From positions 832,596-896,595 of the forward strand of contig CP011020.1 of NCBI GenBank assembly GCA_001023535.1: a stretch of 64,000 nt of DNA. Reading direction: 5' to 3'. The position numbers and the translations under genes are program-made. A model generated the notes under the pieces. The model ran no database searches. It was not told where the DNA came from and saw nothing but the letters and a program-made list of their open reading frames with translations. Below, piece after piece: positions 36,020 through 45,197 of the stretch (the stretch's first letter is position 1; each line of letters begins with the position of its first letter). This stretch comes from Pseudomonas chlororaphis. GTDB taxonomy: Bacteria > Pseudomonadota > Gammaproteobacteria > Pseudomonadales > Pseudomonadaceae.

Positions 36020-36436
36020 TTACTTCTTCATCAGCGCCGCGCACGCCGCCTTATAGGCTTCATGCTGATACTTGTTCAGCGTCGCCGGCAAAGCGAAGTC
36101 ATGCTTCTTGCTCTGCGCATTGATGGTCTGCGGCGACAGCAGCGTCACGTCGCAACCGTCCAGCAACTGGAAGACCCCTTCGATCTTGAACGTCGTCGGG
36201 CCGCCGGCGAACTCGCCTTTCTTGCTGCGCTTCTTGATGGCGATGCGTTCGATAGCGTTTTCGGCGACGAATGCCCGTACCTGCGCGGCGAAGGCCTTGA
36301 CGTTGGCGGCTTCGTCATCGTCGTCCAGGGCGATTTTCTTGGTATTCAGGGCAATGTGGGTCAACGCCTGTTGATCCAGCGAGGCAACGGCGATGATCGC
36401 TTCGCTGCCTTTGATTTCGATGCCGCAGGTTTTCAT
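36020..36436 (-). CDS. DUF3010 family protein
   Basis: This 138-residue soluble protein begins MKTCGIEIKGSEAIIAVA, a start like that of RNase-H/actin-like folds and typical of DUF3010. KKRSKKGEFAGGPTTFKIEG lies in the middle. No enzyme activity is established for the family. ATG 36436 has AAAGGA upstream; the in-frame extension to 36508 overlaps the next gene and is rejected. Confidence 0.75.
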   Translation of the reverse strand: MKTCGIEIKGSEAIIAVASLDQQALTHIALNTKKIALDDDDEAANVKAFAAQVRAFVAENAIERIAIKKRSKKGEFAGGPTTFKIEGVFQLLDGCDVTLLSPQTINAQSKKHDFALPATLNKYQHEAYKAACAALMKK

Positions 36437-36494
36437 GTCGATCCTTTTGAGCGAGGGGGTGTACAGCTTACAGCGCCAATTCCACGCGGGCCTT

Positions 36495-36896
36495 TCAGTC
36501 CTGCCCAATCGACTCCAGAAACTCCGACCGATCGTCGCTCACCTGGGCCATGCAGTCGTTCTCGGCAATCTTGTAGGCTTCGCTGCCGGGTTTGGCCGGG
36601 AAGGCGGCGATGGCGCAGTCGGCGTCCCGCTGTTTTTGCCACAGTTGCTGGGCGGCCTTGATCTTGGCGGTGATGTCGCTCAGTTGGGCCTTGTCGCTGG
36701 CGTAGCGGGTTTGCAGGCGCTCGTTGAGGCTCTGCAGGTTTTCGCTCAGCAACTGTTCGGCGGCGTTTTTGCCATAGGCCGAGCAGGCGAGGGTCTGGAC
36801 GTCGTTTTCGACGGCATCGCAGGGGTTCTGTTCGGTGTCTTCAGCCGCGTGGGCGGCGGTGCTGATCAGTGCCAAAGCCAGGAAGATTGATTTCAT
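36495..36896 (-). CDS. LprI-like (DUF1311) secreted protein
   Basis: This 133-residue exported protein has a signal peptide MKSIFLALALISTAAHA and a lysozyme-inhibitor LprI N-terminal type domain. Family landmarks are four Cys residues (NPCDAVEN, LACSAYGK, RDADCAIAA, ENDCMAQV) and QLWQKQRDADC. A role in periplasmic protection is possible but unproven. The start is at ATG 36896, immediately before the hydrophobic signal. Confidence 0.75.
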   Translation of the reverse strand: MKSIFLALALISTAAHAAEDTEQNPCDAVENDVQTLACSAYGKNAAEQLLSENLQSLNERLQTRYASDKAQLSDITAKIKAAQQLWQKQRDADCAIAAFPAKPGSEAYKIAENDCMAQVSDDRSEFLESIGQD

Positions 36897-37132
36897 TGCG
36901 TTGCCGCTCGAGTCCGGTGAAAGCCAGTGATGCCGCGGATTCTGGCGCAAGCGTCGGCTAAAGAACAGACGGGCAGGGTGGGCCTGCCGCGGCCCAATGT
37001 CGGTGATTGACGCTTTCGGCAATTCCCCTGTCGTTTTTGCACCCGGTCGCCGCGGCCCTCAGGCATATGCTGGCCCCAAAGCGCCGGCACACGATTCGGC
37101 GCATGAATCGCTGACAAAAAGGGGACTGCCTG

Positions 37133-38110
37133 ATGAGCCCAGCCGAATTGCACGCCGACAGCATCGTTATCGACGGGCTGATCATTGCCAAGTGGAACCG
37201 CGACCTGTTCGAAGACATGCGCAAGGGCGGCCTGACCGCAGCCAACTGCACCGTGTCGGTGTGGGAAGGTTTCCAGGCCACCGTCAACAACATCGTCGCC
37301 AGCCAGAAACTGATCCGCGAGAACAGCGACCTGGTGATCCCGGTGAAGACCACCGCCGACATCCGTCGCGCCAAGGAACAGGGCAAGACCGGCATCATCT
37401 TCGGTTTCCAGAACGCCCACGCCTTCGAAGACCAGCTCGGCTATGTCGAGATCTTCAAGCAGCTCGGCGTCGGTGTGGTGCAGATGTGCTACAACACCCA
37501 GAACCTGGTGGGCACCGGCTGCTACGAGCGTGACGGCGGCCTGTCGGGCTTCGGTCGCGAGATCGTGGCCGAGATGAACCGGGTGGGCGTCATGTGCGAC
37601 CTGTCCCACGTCGGTTCCAAGACGTCCGAGGAAGTCATCCTCGAATCGAAGAAGCCGGTCTGCTACTCCCACTGCCTGCCGTCCGGCCTCAAAGAGCACC
37701 CGCGCAACAAGTCCGATGAAGAGCTGAAGTTCATCGCCGACCACGGTGGCTTCGTGGGCGTGACCATGTTCGCGCCGTTCCTGGCCAAGGGCATCGACTC
37801 GACCATCGACGACTATGCCGAAGCCATCGAGTACACCATGAACATCGTCGGTGAAGACGCCATCGGCATCGGCACCGACTTCACCCAGGGCCATGACCAG
37901 GCGTTCTTCGAGATGCTGACCCACGACAAGGGCTACGCCCGTCGTCTGACCAGCTTCGGCAAGATCATCAACCCCCTGGGCATCCGCACCGTGGGCGAGT
38001 TCCCGAACCTCACCGAGACGTTGCTCAAGCGCGGTCACTCCGAGCGGGTGGTGCGCAAGATCATGGGCGAGAACTGGGTGAACGTCCTGAAAGACGTCTG
38101 GGGCGAGTGA
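37133..38110 (+). CDS. Renal-type membrane dipeptidase (M19)
   Basis: This 325-residue M19 zinc dipeptidase family member opens with DSIVIDGLIIAKWN, where the first metal-ligand motif HxD is altered to DG followed by LI. It keeps IIFGFQNAH, CDLSHVG, CYSHC and IGIGTDFTQGHD, which line the binuclear zinc site. It has no signal peptide, so it is probably cytosolic. In PAO1 the homologue (PA5396) sits in the same place next to DUF5943 and dgcA and belongs to the GbdR regulon. A role linked to methylamine breakdown is therefore likelier than general peptide use. GGGGA precedes ATG 37133. Confidence 0.85.
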   Translation: MSPAELHADSIVIDGLIIAKWNRDLFEDMRKGGLTAANCTVSVWEGFQATVNNIVASQKLIRENSDLVIPVKTTADIRRAKEQGKTGIIFGFQNAHAFEDQLGYVEIFKQLGVGVVQMCYNTQNLVGTGCYERDGGLSGFGREIVAEMNRVGVMCDLSHVGSKTSEEVILESKKPVCYSHCLPSGLKEHPRNKSDEELKFIADHGGFVGVTMFAPFLAKGIDSTIDDYAEAIEYTMNIVGEDAIGIGTDFTQGHDQAFFEMLTHDKGYARRLTSFGKIINPLGIRTVGEFPNLTETLLKRGHSERVVRKIMGENWVNVLKDVWGE

Positions 38111-38322
38111 ATACCTCTGGAGCCTACTCCGCTCGCCGATAGCTGCGTCAGGTCCTCGCGCCAAGCTCGCCGTACATGCGTACTGTCTCGCTTGTCGCTC
38201 CGGTCCTTCCTTGCTCTCGACGTGCTCGCTACGGCCCCAAAGGCATCCACACCATTTTTTTATAAGAGCAAAAGCAAACGCTTCGCTCAGTAATGATTAC
38301 GAATTTCCGGAGTTACGTTTTC

Positions 38323-38853
38323 ATGGCCAAAATCGCCCCACAACTGCCTATCGAAGTCGACAGCGAAACCGGTGTCTGGACCTCCGACGCCCTGCCGATG
38401 CTCTACGTGCCGCGTCACTTCTTCGTCAACAACCACATGGGGATCGAGGAAGTGCTGGGCGCCGACGCCTACGCCGAGATTCTCTACAAGGCCGGCTACA
38501 AGTCCGCCTGGCACTGGTGTGAGAAAGAAGCCGAATGCCACGGCCTGGAAGGCGTCGCGGTGTTCGAGCACTACATGAAGCGCCTGTCGCAGCGCGGCTG
38601 GGGCCTGTTCAAGATCCAGGACATCGACCTCGACAAAGGCACGGCCAGCGTCAAGCTCGAACACTCAGCGTTCGTCTATGTGTACGGCAAGGTCGGGCGC
38701 AAGGTCGACTACATGTTCACTGGCTGGTTCGCCGGAGCCATGGACCAGATCCTCGCCGCGCGTGGCAGTTCGATCCGCACCGTGGCCGAGCAGGTCTACG
38801 GCGGTTCCGAAGAAGGCCACGACGACGGCCTGTTCATCGTCAAGCCGTTGTAA
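38323..38853 (+). CDS. DUF5943 family protein of the dgc cluster
   Basis: This 176-residue soluble protein has a 4-vinyl-reductase (V4R)-like C-terminal part. Clustered Trp, His and Cys residues (KSAWHWCEKEAECHG) could bind a small ligand or metal. It is the conserved neighbour of dgcA (PA5397 in PAO1). Its function is not established; the context suggests an accessory role in dimethylglycine use. ATG 38323 (MAKIAPQLP) has GGAG upstream. dgcA follows after 15 bp. Confidence 0.8.
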   Translation: MAKIAPQLPIEVDSETGVWTSDALPMLYVPRHFFVNNHMGIEEVLGADAYAEILYKAGYKSAWHWCEKEAECHGLEGVAVFEHYMKRLSQRGWGLFKIQDIDLDKGTASVKLEHSAFVYVYGKVGRKVDYMFTGWFAGAMDQILAARGSSIRTVAEQVYGGSEEGHDDGLFIVKPL

Positions 38854-38868
38854 GTCGAGGATTGCGCC

Positions 38869-40929
38869 ATGGCTTTTGAAGCAATGTTCCAGCCGATCCA
38901 GATCGGCAAGCTGACCATCCGCAACCGCGTGCTCAGCACCGCTCACGCCGAGGTCTACGCCACCGACGGCGGGATGACCACCGACCGGTACGTGAAGTAT
39001 TACGAAGAGAAGGCCAAGGGCGGCATCGGCCTGGCGATCTGCGGCGGCTCCTCGGTGGTGGCCATCGACAGCCCGCAGGAATGGTGGAGCTCGGTGAACC
39101 TGTCCACCGACCGCATCATCCCGCACTTCCAGAACCTGGCCGACGCCATGCACAAGCATGGCGCCAAGATCATGATCCAGATTACCCACATGGGCCGTCG
39201 CTCGCGTTGGGACGGCTTCAACTGGCCGACCCTGATGTCGCCGTCCGGCGTGCGTGAGCCGGTGCACCGTGCCACCTGCAAGACCATCGAGCCGGAAGAA
39301 ATCTGGCGGGTGATCGGCAACTACGCCCAAGCGGCGCGCCGGGCCAAGGCCGGTGGCCTGGACGGTGTCGAGCTGTCGGCCGTGCACCAGCACATGATCG
39401 ACCAATTCTGGAGCCCGCGGGTCAACAAGCGTACCGACGAGTGGGGCGGCAGCTTCGAAGGCCGGATGAAATTCGGCCTGGAAGTACTCAAGGCCGTGCG
39501 CGCCGAAGTGGGCGACGACTTCTGCGTGGGCATGCGCCTGTGCGGTGACGAGTTCCACCCGGACGGCCTGTCCCACGAGGACATGAAGCAGATCGCCAAG
39601 TACTACGACGACACCGGCATGCTGGACTTCATCGGCGTCGTGGGCTCGGGTTGCGACACCCACAACACTCTGGCCAACGTTATCCCGAACATGAGTTATC
39701 CACCGGAGCCGTTCCTGCACCTGGCCGCCGGTATCAAGGAAGTGGTCAAGGTCCCGGTGCTGCACGCGCAGAACATCAAGGACCCGAACCAGGCCACGCG
39801 GATCCTGGAGGGCGGCTACGTCGACATGGTCGGCATGACCCGTGCCCACATCGCCGACCCGCACCTGATCGCCAAGATCAAGATGGGCCAGGTCGACCAG
39901 ATCAAGCAGTGCGTCGGCGCCAACTATTGCATCGACCGCCAGTACCAGGGCCTGGACGTGCTGTGCATCCAGAACGCCGCGACGTCCCGTGAATACATGG
40001 GCGTGCCGCACATCATCGAGAAGTCCACCGGGCCGAAACGCAAGGTGGTGGTGGTCGGTGCAGGCCCCGCGGGCATGGAAGCGGCGCGCGTGGCGGCCGA
40101 GCGTGGCCATGACGTGACCCTGTTCGAGAAGAAGGAATTCATCGGCGGGCAGATCACCACCGCCTCGAAAGCCCCGCAGCGGGACCAGATCGCCGGTATC
40201 ACCCGCTGGTTCCAACTGGAGCTGGCGCGGCTGAAAGTCGATCTGCGCCTGGGCGTGGCGGCTGACGCGGCGACCATCATGGACCTGCGTCCGGACGTGG
40301 TGGTGCTGGCCGTCGGCGGGCATCCGAACGTGGAGCAGAACGAGCACTGGGGCGCCGCCGAAGGGCTGGTGGTCAGCAGTTGGGACGTGCTCGACGGCAA
40401 GGTCGCGCCGGGCAAGAACGTGTTGGTCTACGACACCATCTGCGAGTTCACCGGCATGTCGGTGGCCGACTTCCTCGCCGACAAGGGCAGCCAGGTCGAG
40501 ATCGTCACCGATGACATCAAGCCGGGCGTGGCCATTGGCGGGACGTCGTTCCCCACCTACTACCGCAGCATGTACCCCAAGGAAGTGATCATGACCGGGG
40601 ACATGATGCTCGAGAAGGTCTACCGCGAAGGCGACAAGCTGGTGGCGGTGCTGGAGAACGAATACACCGGTGCCAAGGAAGAGCGCGTGGTGGACCAGGT
40701 GGTGGTAGAGAACGGCGTGCGGCCGGACGAAGAAATCTACTACGCGCTGAAGGAAGGTTCGCGCAACAAGGGCCAGATCGACGTCGAAGCCCTGTTCGCG
40801 ATCAAGCCCCAGCCGTGCCTGGAACAGAGCGGCGATGGCTACCTGCTGTTCCGTATCGGCGACTGCGTGGCCCAGCGTAATACACACGCCGCCATCTATG
40901 ACGCCCTGCGGTTGTGCAAGGATTTCTAA
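38869..40929 (+). CDS. dgcA: Dimethylglycine demethylase subunit DgcA
   Basis: This 686-residue flavoprotein is related to trimethylamine and 2,4-dienoyl-CoA reductases. The N-terminal old-yellow-enzyme TIM barrel binds FMN (about 1-340). An iron-sulfur motif region follows at 348-366, and a C-terminal FAD/NAD domain begins KVVVVGAGPAGMEAARVAAE at about 394. With DgcB it oxidises dimethylglycine to sarcosine. The iron-sulfur region has Cys348, Cys354 and Cys366, but Ala351 where TMADH has its second Cys. It follows DUF5943 by 15 bp and is 163 bp from dgcB, with a REP doublet between. Confidence 0.95.
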   Translation: MAFEAMFQPIQIGKLTIRNRVLSTAHAEVYATDGGMTTDRYVKYYEEKAKGGIGLAICGGSSVVAIDSPQEWWSSVNLSTDRIIPHFQNLADAMHKHGAKIMIQITHMGRRSRWDGFNWPTLMSPSGVREPVHRATCKTIEPEEIWRVIGNYAQAARRAKAGGLDGVELSAVHQHMIDQFWSPRVNKRTDEWGGSFEGRMKFGLEVLKAVRAEVGDDFCVGMRLCGDEFHPDGLSHEDMKQIAKYYDDTGMLDFIGVVGSGCDTHNTLANVIPNMSYPPEPFLHLAAGIKEVVKVPVLHAQNIKDPNQATRILEGGYVDMVGMTRAHIADPHLIAKIKMGQVDQIKQCVGANYCIDRQYQGLDVLCIQNAATSREYMGVPHIIEKSTGPKRKVVVVGAGPAGMEAARVAAERGHDVTLFEKKEFIGGQITTASKAPQRDQIAGITRWFQLELARLKVDLRLGVAADAATIMDLRPDVVVLAVGGHPNVEQNEHWGAAEGLVVSSWDVLDGKVAPGKNVLVYDTICEFTGMSVADFLADKGSQVEIVTDDIKPGVAIGGTSFPTYYRSMYPKEVIMTGDMMLEKVYREGDKLVAVLENEYTGAKEERVVDQVVVENGVRPDEEIYYALKEGSRNKGQIDVEALFAIKPQPCLEQSGDGYLLFRIGDCVAQRNTHAAIYDALRLCKDF

Positions 40930-40947
40930 CGGCTTGCACATAGCCCT

Positions 40948-41034
40948 GTGGGAGCGGGCTTGCTCGCGAAAGCGGTGGAGCAGTCAATCCAAATGTGACT
41001 GGCAGATTGCATTCGCGGGCAAGCCCGCTCCCAC
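40948..41034. repeat. REP doublet between dgcA and dgcB
   Basis: Inverted GCTTGCTCGCGA-type pair inside the dgc operon. Confidence 0.85.
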
Positions 41035-41092
41035 AGGAACCGAGTAAGGCATCTCGACCTGCAAGACCCTGGAGTCTTTGGGAGCAACACCT

Positions 41093-43042
41093 ATGTTGAA
41101 CACCCTTCTTCCCATCCTGCTGTTCGCAGCCCTGGGCCTGGCGGTCCTTGGCGCCTTGCGGCGGGTGAACATGTGGCGCCGGGGACGACCGTCCAGGGTT
41201 GACCTGATCGGCGGTCTCTTCGCCATGCCCAAGCGCTACATGGTGGACCTGCACCACGTGGTGGCGCGGGACAAATACATCGCCAACACCCACGTCGCCA
41301 CGGCCGGTGGTGCGGTGGCGTCGATCGTGCTGGCGATCCTGGTGCACGGCTTCGGCCTGCATAACCGTTTCCTGGGCTATGCGCTGCTGTTGATGACGGC
41401 AGTGATGTTCGTCGGCGCGATCTTCGTCTACCTGCGTCGTCGCAACCCGCCGGCACGGCTGTCGAAAGGCCCGTGGATGCGCCTGCCGAAGAGCCTGCTG
41501 GCATTCTCGGTGTCGTTCTTCCTGGTGACCCTGCCGGTGGCGGGCATCCTGCCGGAAAACTTCGGCGGCTGGGTAATGGCGGCGATCCTCGGGCTCGGTG
41601 TGTTGTGGGGCGTCTCGGAGCTGTTCTTCGGCATGACCTGGGGCGGCCCAATGAAGCACGCCTTCGCCGGTGCCCTGCACCTGGCCTGGCACCGTCGCGC
41701 CGAACGCTTTGGCGGCGGCCGTTCCACCGGCCTGAAACCGCTGGACTTGACTGACCCGGCGGCACCGTTGGGGGTGGAAAAGCCCAAGGACTTCACTTGG
41801 AACCAGTTGCTTGGCTTCGACGCCTGCGTGCAGTGCGGTAAATGCGAAGCCGCGTGCCCGGCCTTTGCCGCCGGCCAGCCGCTGAACCCGAAAAAACTCA
41901 TCCAGGACATGGTCGTTGGCCTGGCCGGCGGCACCGATGCGAAGTTCGCCGGCAGCCCGTATCCCGGCAAGCCGGTGGGTGAGCACGGTGGTAATCCGCA
42001 CCAGCCGATCGTCAATGGCCTGGTGGACGCCGAGACGCTGTGGTCGTGCACCACCTGCCGTGCCTGCGTCGAGGAATGCCCGATGATGATCGAGCACGTC
42101 GATGCCATCGTCGACATGCGCCGGCACCTGACCCTGGAAAAAGGCGCCACCCCGAACAAGGGCGCCGAGGTGCTGGAAAACCTGATCGCCACCGACAACC
42201 CTGGCGGGTTCGCCCCGGGCGGGCGGATGAACTGGGCGGCGGACCTGAACCTGAACCTGCTCAGCGAGAAGAAATCCACCGACGTGCTCTTCTGGGTCGG
42301 CGACGGCGCCTTCGACATGCGCAACCAGCGCACCCTGCGTGCGTTCGTCAAAGTGCTCAAGGCGGCGAAGATCGATTTTGCCGTGCTCGGCCTTGAAGAA
42401 CGCGACAGCGGTGACGTGGCCCGGCGCCTGGGTGACGAAGCGACGTTCCAGCTGTTGGCCAAGCGCAACATCCAGACCCTGGCCAAATACAGCTTCAACC
42501 GCATCGTCACTTGCGACCCTCACAGCTTCCACGTGCTGAAAAACGAGTACGGTGCCTTCGATGGCAACTACCTGGTGCAGCACCACAGCACTTACCTGGC
42601 GGAGATCATCGGCGCTGGCGCCCTCAATCTCGGCCAGCACAAGGGTGACAGCGTGACGTACCACGACCCGTGCTACCTGGGGCGCTACAACGGCGAGTAC
42701 GAGGCCCCGCGCCAGGTGCTGCGCGCACTGGGCATCGAGGTCAAGGAAATGCAGCGTTCGGGTTTCCGTTCGCGTTGCTGCGGCGGTGGCGGCGGTGCGC
42801 CGATCACCGACATCCCGGGCAAGCAGCGGATCCCTGACATGCGCATGGAAGACATCCGCGAAACCGGTGCCGAACTGGTGGCGGTGGGTTGTCCACAGTG
42901 CACGGCGATGCTGGAAGGCGTGGTCGAGCCGCGGCCGATGATCAAGGACATCGCCGAACTGGTGGCCGATGCCCTGCTTGAAGACGTGGCGTCGGGTAAA
43001 ACCGCGGCCCCGGCCAAACGTGAACCTGCGGAGGTGCATTAA
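41093..43042 (+). CDS. dgcB: Dimethylglycine demethylase iron-sulfur membrane subunit DgcB
   Basis: This 649-residue protein has about five N-terminal membrane helices (to about 200) followed by two [4Fe-4S] ferredoxin motifs: Cys245/248/251/255 (CVQCGKCEAACP) and Cys319/322/325/329 (CTTCRACVEECP). Two CCG-type domains follow (YHDPCYLGRYNG; RCCGGGGGAPI). This is the layout of heterodisulfide-reductase-like proteins that pass electrons from a soluble dehydrogenase to the quinone pool. ATG 41093 follows GGGAG. Its stop shares one base with the next gene, so the ETF alpha subunit is translationally coupled. Confidence 0.95.
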   Translation: MLNTLLPILLFAALGLAVLGALRRVNMWRRGRPSRVDLIGGLFAMPKRYMVDLHHVVARDKYIANTHVATAGGAVASIVLAILVHGFGLHNRFLGYALLLMTAVMFVGAIFVYLRRRNPPARLSKGPWMRLPKSLLAFSVSFFLVTLPVAGILPENFGGWVMAAILGLGVLWGVSELFFGMTWGGPMKHAFAGALHLAWHRRAERFGGGRSTGLKPLDLTDPAAPLGVEKPKDFTWNQLLGFDACVQCGKCEAACPAFAAGQPLNPKKLIQDMVVGLAGGTDAKFAGSPYPGKPVGEHGGNPHQPIVNGLVDAETLWSCTTCRACVEECPMMIEHVDAIVDMRRHLTLEKGATPNKGAEVLENLIATDNPGGFAPGGRMNWAADLNLNLLSEKKSTDVLFWVGDGAFDMRNQRTLRAFVKVLKAAKIDFAVLGLEERDSGDVARRLGDEATFQLLAKRNIQTLAKYSFNRIVTCDPHSFHVLKNEYGAFDGNYLVQHHSTYLAEIIGAGALNLGQHKGDSVTYHDPCYLGRYNGEYEAPRQVLRALGIEVKEMQRSGFRSRCCGGGGGAPITDIPGKQRIPDMRMEDIRETGAELVAVGCPQCTAMLEGVVEPRPMIKDIAELVADALLEDVASGKTAAPAKREPAEVH

Positions 43043-44262
43043 TGAGCGACATCATCCGCCGCGACCCTCGCGCCGAGTGGATCGCCCGCAACCGCCTGCA
43101 CCCGCTGCACGCGGCCATGCAGCCGGTGCAACACAGCTGGATGGGCCCTAACGGGATCATCCGCAAGCATGTCCACGGCGTGGGTTTCATTGGCCCCAAC
43201 GGCATCAAGCGTATCGACCGCAGCGGTGCCCAGCAGGGCGGCGCGACCAAGCGCGCCGCGGCCACTGAAGTGCAATTGCCGCTGCATCAGGTGGCGCAGC
43301 CGGCGTTCTACATCAGCGTGGTGCCGGACATGGTCGGGGGGCGTCTCAGCGCCCACGACCGGGACTTGCTCGGCCTGGCCCATCAACTGGCCGGCAGCGA
43401 CGGCGCGGTGCTGGCGGTGGTCTTTGGCGAGCACAAGGAAACCACCTTCGCCACGGCGGGCGTCGACCGCTTGCTGGTGCTCGAAGGCGAGGCCTTCAAT
43501 GGTTATGCACCGGAACAACGGGTGCAGGGCCTGCGGGCTGTGGATAACCAATTCAGCCCTCGTCACTGGTTGCTGCCGGACAGCCGCAGTGGCGGTGGCG
43601 AACTGGGCCGGCGCTTTGCCGCCGCGCTGGGTGAGCGCCCGGCCACGCGGGTCTGGCAGGTCAAAGGCGAGGAGTGCATCGGCCGCGCCGGTGCCGGCCT
43701 GCAAGACCTGGCTCGACCCTTGGCGCGCTTGATCCTGGCCGCCGCCGAATGCGCCGAACCGGTCAGCGAAACCCGTCATGAAGCGCTGCCGGTGGAGTTA
43801 TCCACAAGCGTGGCCCGCAGCCTGTCGCGCATCGAAGACCTGGGCGCGGTGGCAGTGGACCCGGGGGCGATTCCGATGGCCGAAGCCGAATTCATTTTCT
43901 CCGGCGGCAACGGGGTCAAGGACTGGGCGCTTTTCCACCAGACCGCGGCGGCCCTGGGCGCCACCGAGGGGGCTTCGCGGGTGGCAGTGGACGATGGCTT
44001 CATGGCGCGGGACCGCCAGGTGGGCGCCAGTGGCACCTGGGTCACCGCGCGGGTCTATGTGGCCGTGGGAATTTCCGGGGCGATCCAGCACCTGCAAGGC
44101 ATCGGTGCCTGCGACAAGGTGGTAGCGATCAACCTCGACCCGGGCTGCGACATGATCAAGCGGGCGGACCTGTCGGTGATTGGTGACAGCGCGGCGATTC
44201 TCAAGGCCCTGATCGCGGCGGTAGAGGCCTACCGCAACGAAGCCAGGCGCGATGCGGCTTAA
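43042..44262 (+). CDS. etfA: Electron transfer flavoprotein, alpha (FAD-binding) subunit
   Basis: This 406-residue protein is long for EtfA because of an N-terminal extension of about 90 residues. The C-terminal FAD domain is clear: GGNGVKDW, the GASGTWV-type loop, then GISGAIQHLQGI and VAINLDPGCDMIKRADL, which is the usual ETF-alpha signature. It is a dedicated ETF of the dgc cluster that would carry electrons from demethylases to DgcB or the quinone pool. It starts on the last base of dgcB and is followed 15 bp later by the beta subunit. Confidence 0.9.
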   Translation: MSDIIRRDPRAEWIARNRLHPLHAAMQPVQHSWMGPNGIIRKHVHGVGFIGPNGIKRIDRSGAQQGGATKRAAATEVQLPLHQVAQPAFYISVVPDMVGGRLSAHDRDLLGLAHQLAGSDGAVLAVVFGEHKETTFATAGVDRLLVLEGEAFNGYAPEQRVQGLRAVDNQFSPRHWLLPDSRSGGGELGRRFAAALGERPATRVWQVKGEECIGRAGAGLQDLARPLARLILAAAECAEPVSETRHEALPVELSTSVARSLSRIEDLGAVAVDPGAIPMAEAEFIFSGGNGVKDWALFHQTAAALGATEGASRVAVDDGFMARDRQVGASGTWVTARVYVAVGISGAIQHLQGIGACDKVVAINLDPGCDMIKRADLSVIGDSAAILKALIAAVEAYRNEARRDAA

Positions 44263-44277
44263 GCTAAGGATTCAACC

Positions 44278-45048
44278 ATGAGTACTCAAGTGATCAGCCT
44301 CGTCTCCATCGGTGCCCACCCGACCTCCGGCCGGCCCCGTCGCGCCGAACAGGACGCCCGCGCCGTGGAGCTGGGCCTGCAATTGGCTGGCAACGACCTG
44401 CAAGTGCTGCACGCCGGCGACGTGGCTGAGCCGGCCCTGCGCGCCTACCTGGGCATGGGCCTGGACGAACTCCACGTCCTGGACAACCCCGAGGGCGCCG
44501 ACGCGCTGCCGGCCCTGACCGACTACCTGCGCGATGTCGGCGCCCAAGTGGTGCTCACCGGCAGCCAGGCGGAAACCGGCGAAGGTTCTGGGATGTTGCC
44601 ATTCCTGCTGGCGGAAAACCTCGGCTGGCCGCTGGTGGTCGGGCTGGCCCAGGTCGAATCCATCGACAGCGGCGTCGCCCTGGTGTTGCAAGCCCTGCCT
44701 CGCGGGCAACGGCGCCGCTTGAAAGTGCGCCTGCCGTTCCTGGCGACTGTGGATAACGCTGCGCCCAAGCCTCGGCAGAGCGCCTACGGCCCTGCGCGAC
44801 GGGGTGCCCTGCACGCCGAAGAGGTCGAAGTGGTCGATGACGCCTTGCTGGCGGTGGCGACCCTGCAACCGGCCAAGCCACGCCCCAAACGCCTGAAGGT
44901 GATCAAGGCCAAGAGCGGCGCCGACCGCATGAAAGCCGCCACGGCCAAGGCCAGCGGCGGAGGCGGGCAAGTGCTCAAGGGCGTCAGCCCGGAAGCGGGC
45001 GCCGAGGCGATTCTCAAGTTGCTTGTTGAGGAAGGGGTCGTCCGCTAA
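44278..45048 (+). CDS. etfB: Electron transfer flavoprotein, beta subunit
   Basis: This 256-residue ETF beta-type protein carries VLTGSQAETGEGSGMLPFLL and WPLVVGLAQVESI, which build the AMP/FAD-binding fold. The C-terminal KAKSGADRMKAATAKASGGG replaces the usual recognition-loop region of housekeeping EtfB. It is the last gene of the DUF5943-dgcA-dgcB-etfA-etfB unit. A short palindrome (GGTCGTCCGC / GCGGAAACGACC) spans the stop codon but has no T-run. Confidence 0.9.
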   Translation: MSTQVISLVSIGAHPTSGRPRRAEQDARAVELGLQLAGNDLQVLHAGDVAEPALRAYLGMGLDELHVLDNPEGADALPALTDYLRDVGAQVVLTGSQAETGEGSGMLPFLLAENLGWPLVVGLAQVESIDSGVALVLQALPRGQRRRLKVRLPFLATVDNAAPKPRQSAYGPARRGALHAEEVEVVDDALLAVATLQPAKPRPKRLKVIKAKSGADRMKAATAKASGGGGQVLKGVSPEAGAEAILKLLVEEGVVR

Positions 45049-45070
45049 GGCGGAAACGACCTACTCCCCT

Positions 45071-45094
45071 GTGGGTGCGAGCCTGCTCGCGAGG
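45071..45094. repeat. Degenerate single REP
   Basis: GTGGGTGCGAGCCTGCTCGC is a diverged half of the 'GCTTGCTCGCGA' REP, 22 bp after etfB. It has no inverted partner. Confidence 0.6.
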
Positions 45095-45197
45095 GCTGTG
45101 TGTCAGGCGACAGGGTTGTCGCGGGATACCGCTTTCGCTTGCCGGTTCGCTCTCACGGTGCTGTGTGGTTTTATCCCCAGGCTTTCGCGCGCTTGTA

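Noticed and set aside
38665..40941. A 758-codon minus-strand frame opposite dgcA
   Set aside because: Shadow frame: no motifs, low-complexity His/Val/Asp composition, while dgcA on the plus strand has clear domains.
45030..45056. Intrinsic terminator over the etfB stop
   Set aside because: A palindrome is present but no T-run follows on either strand.
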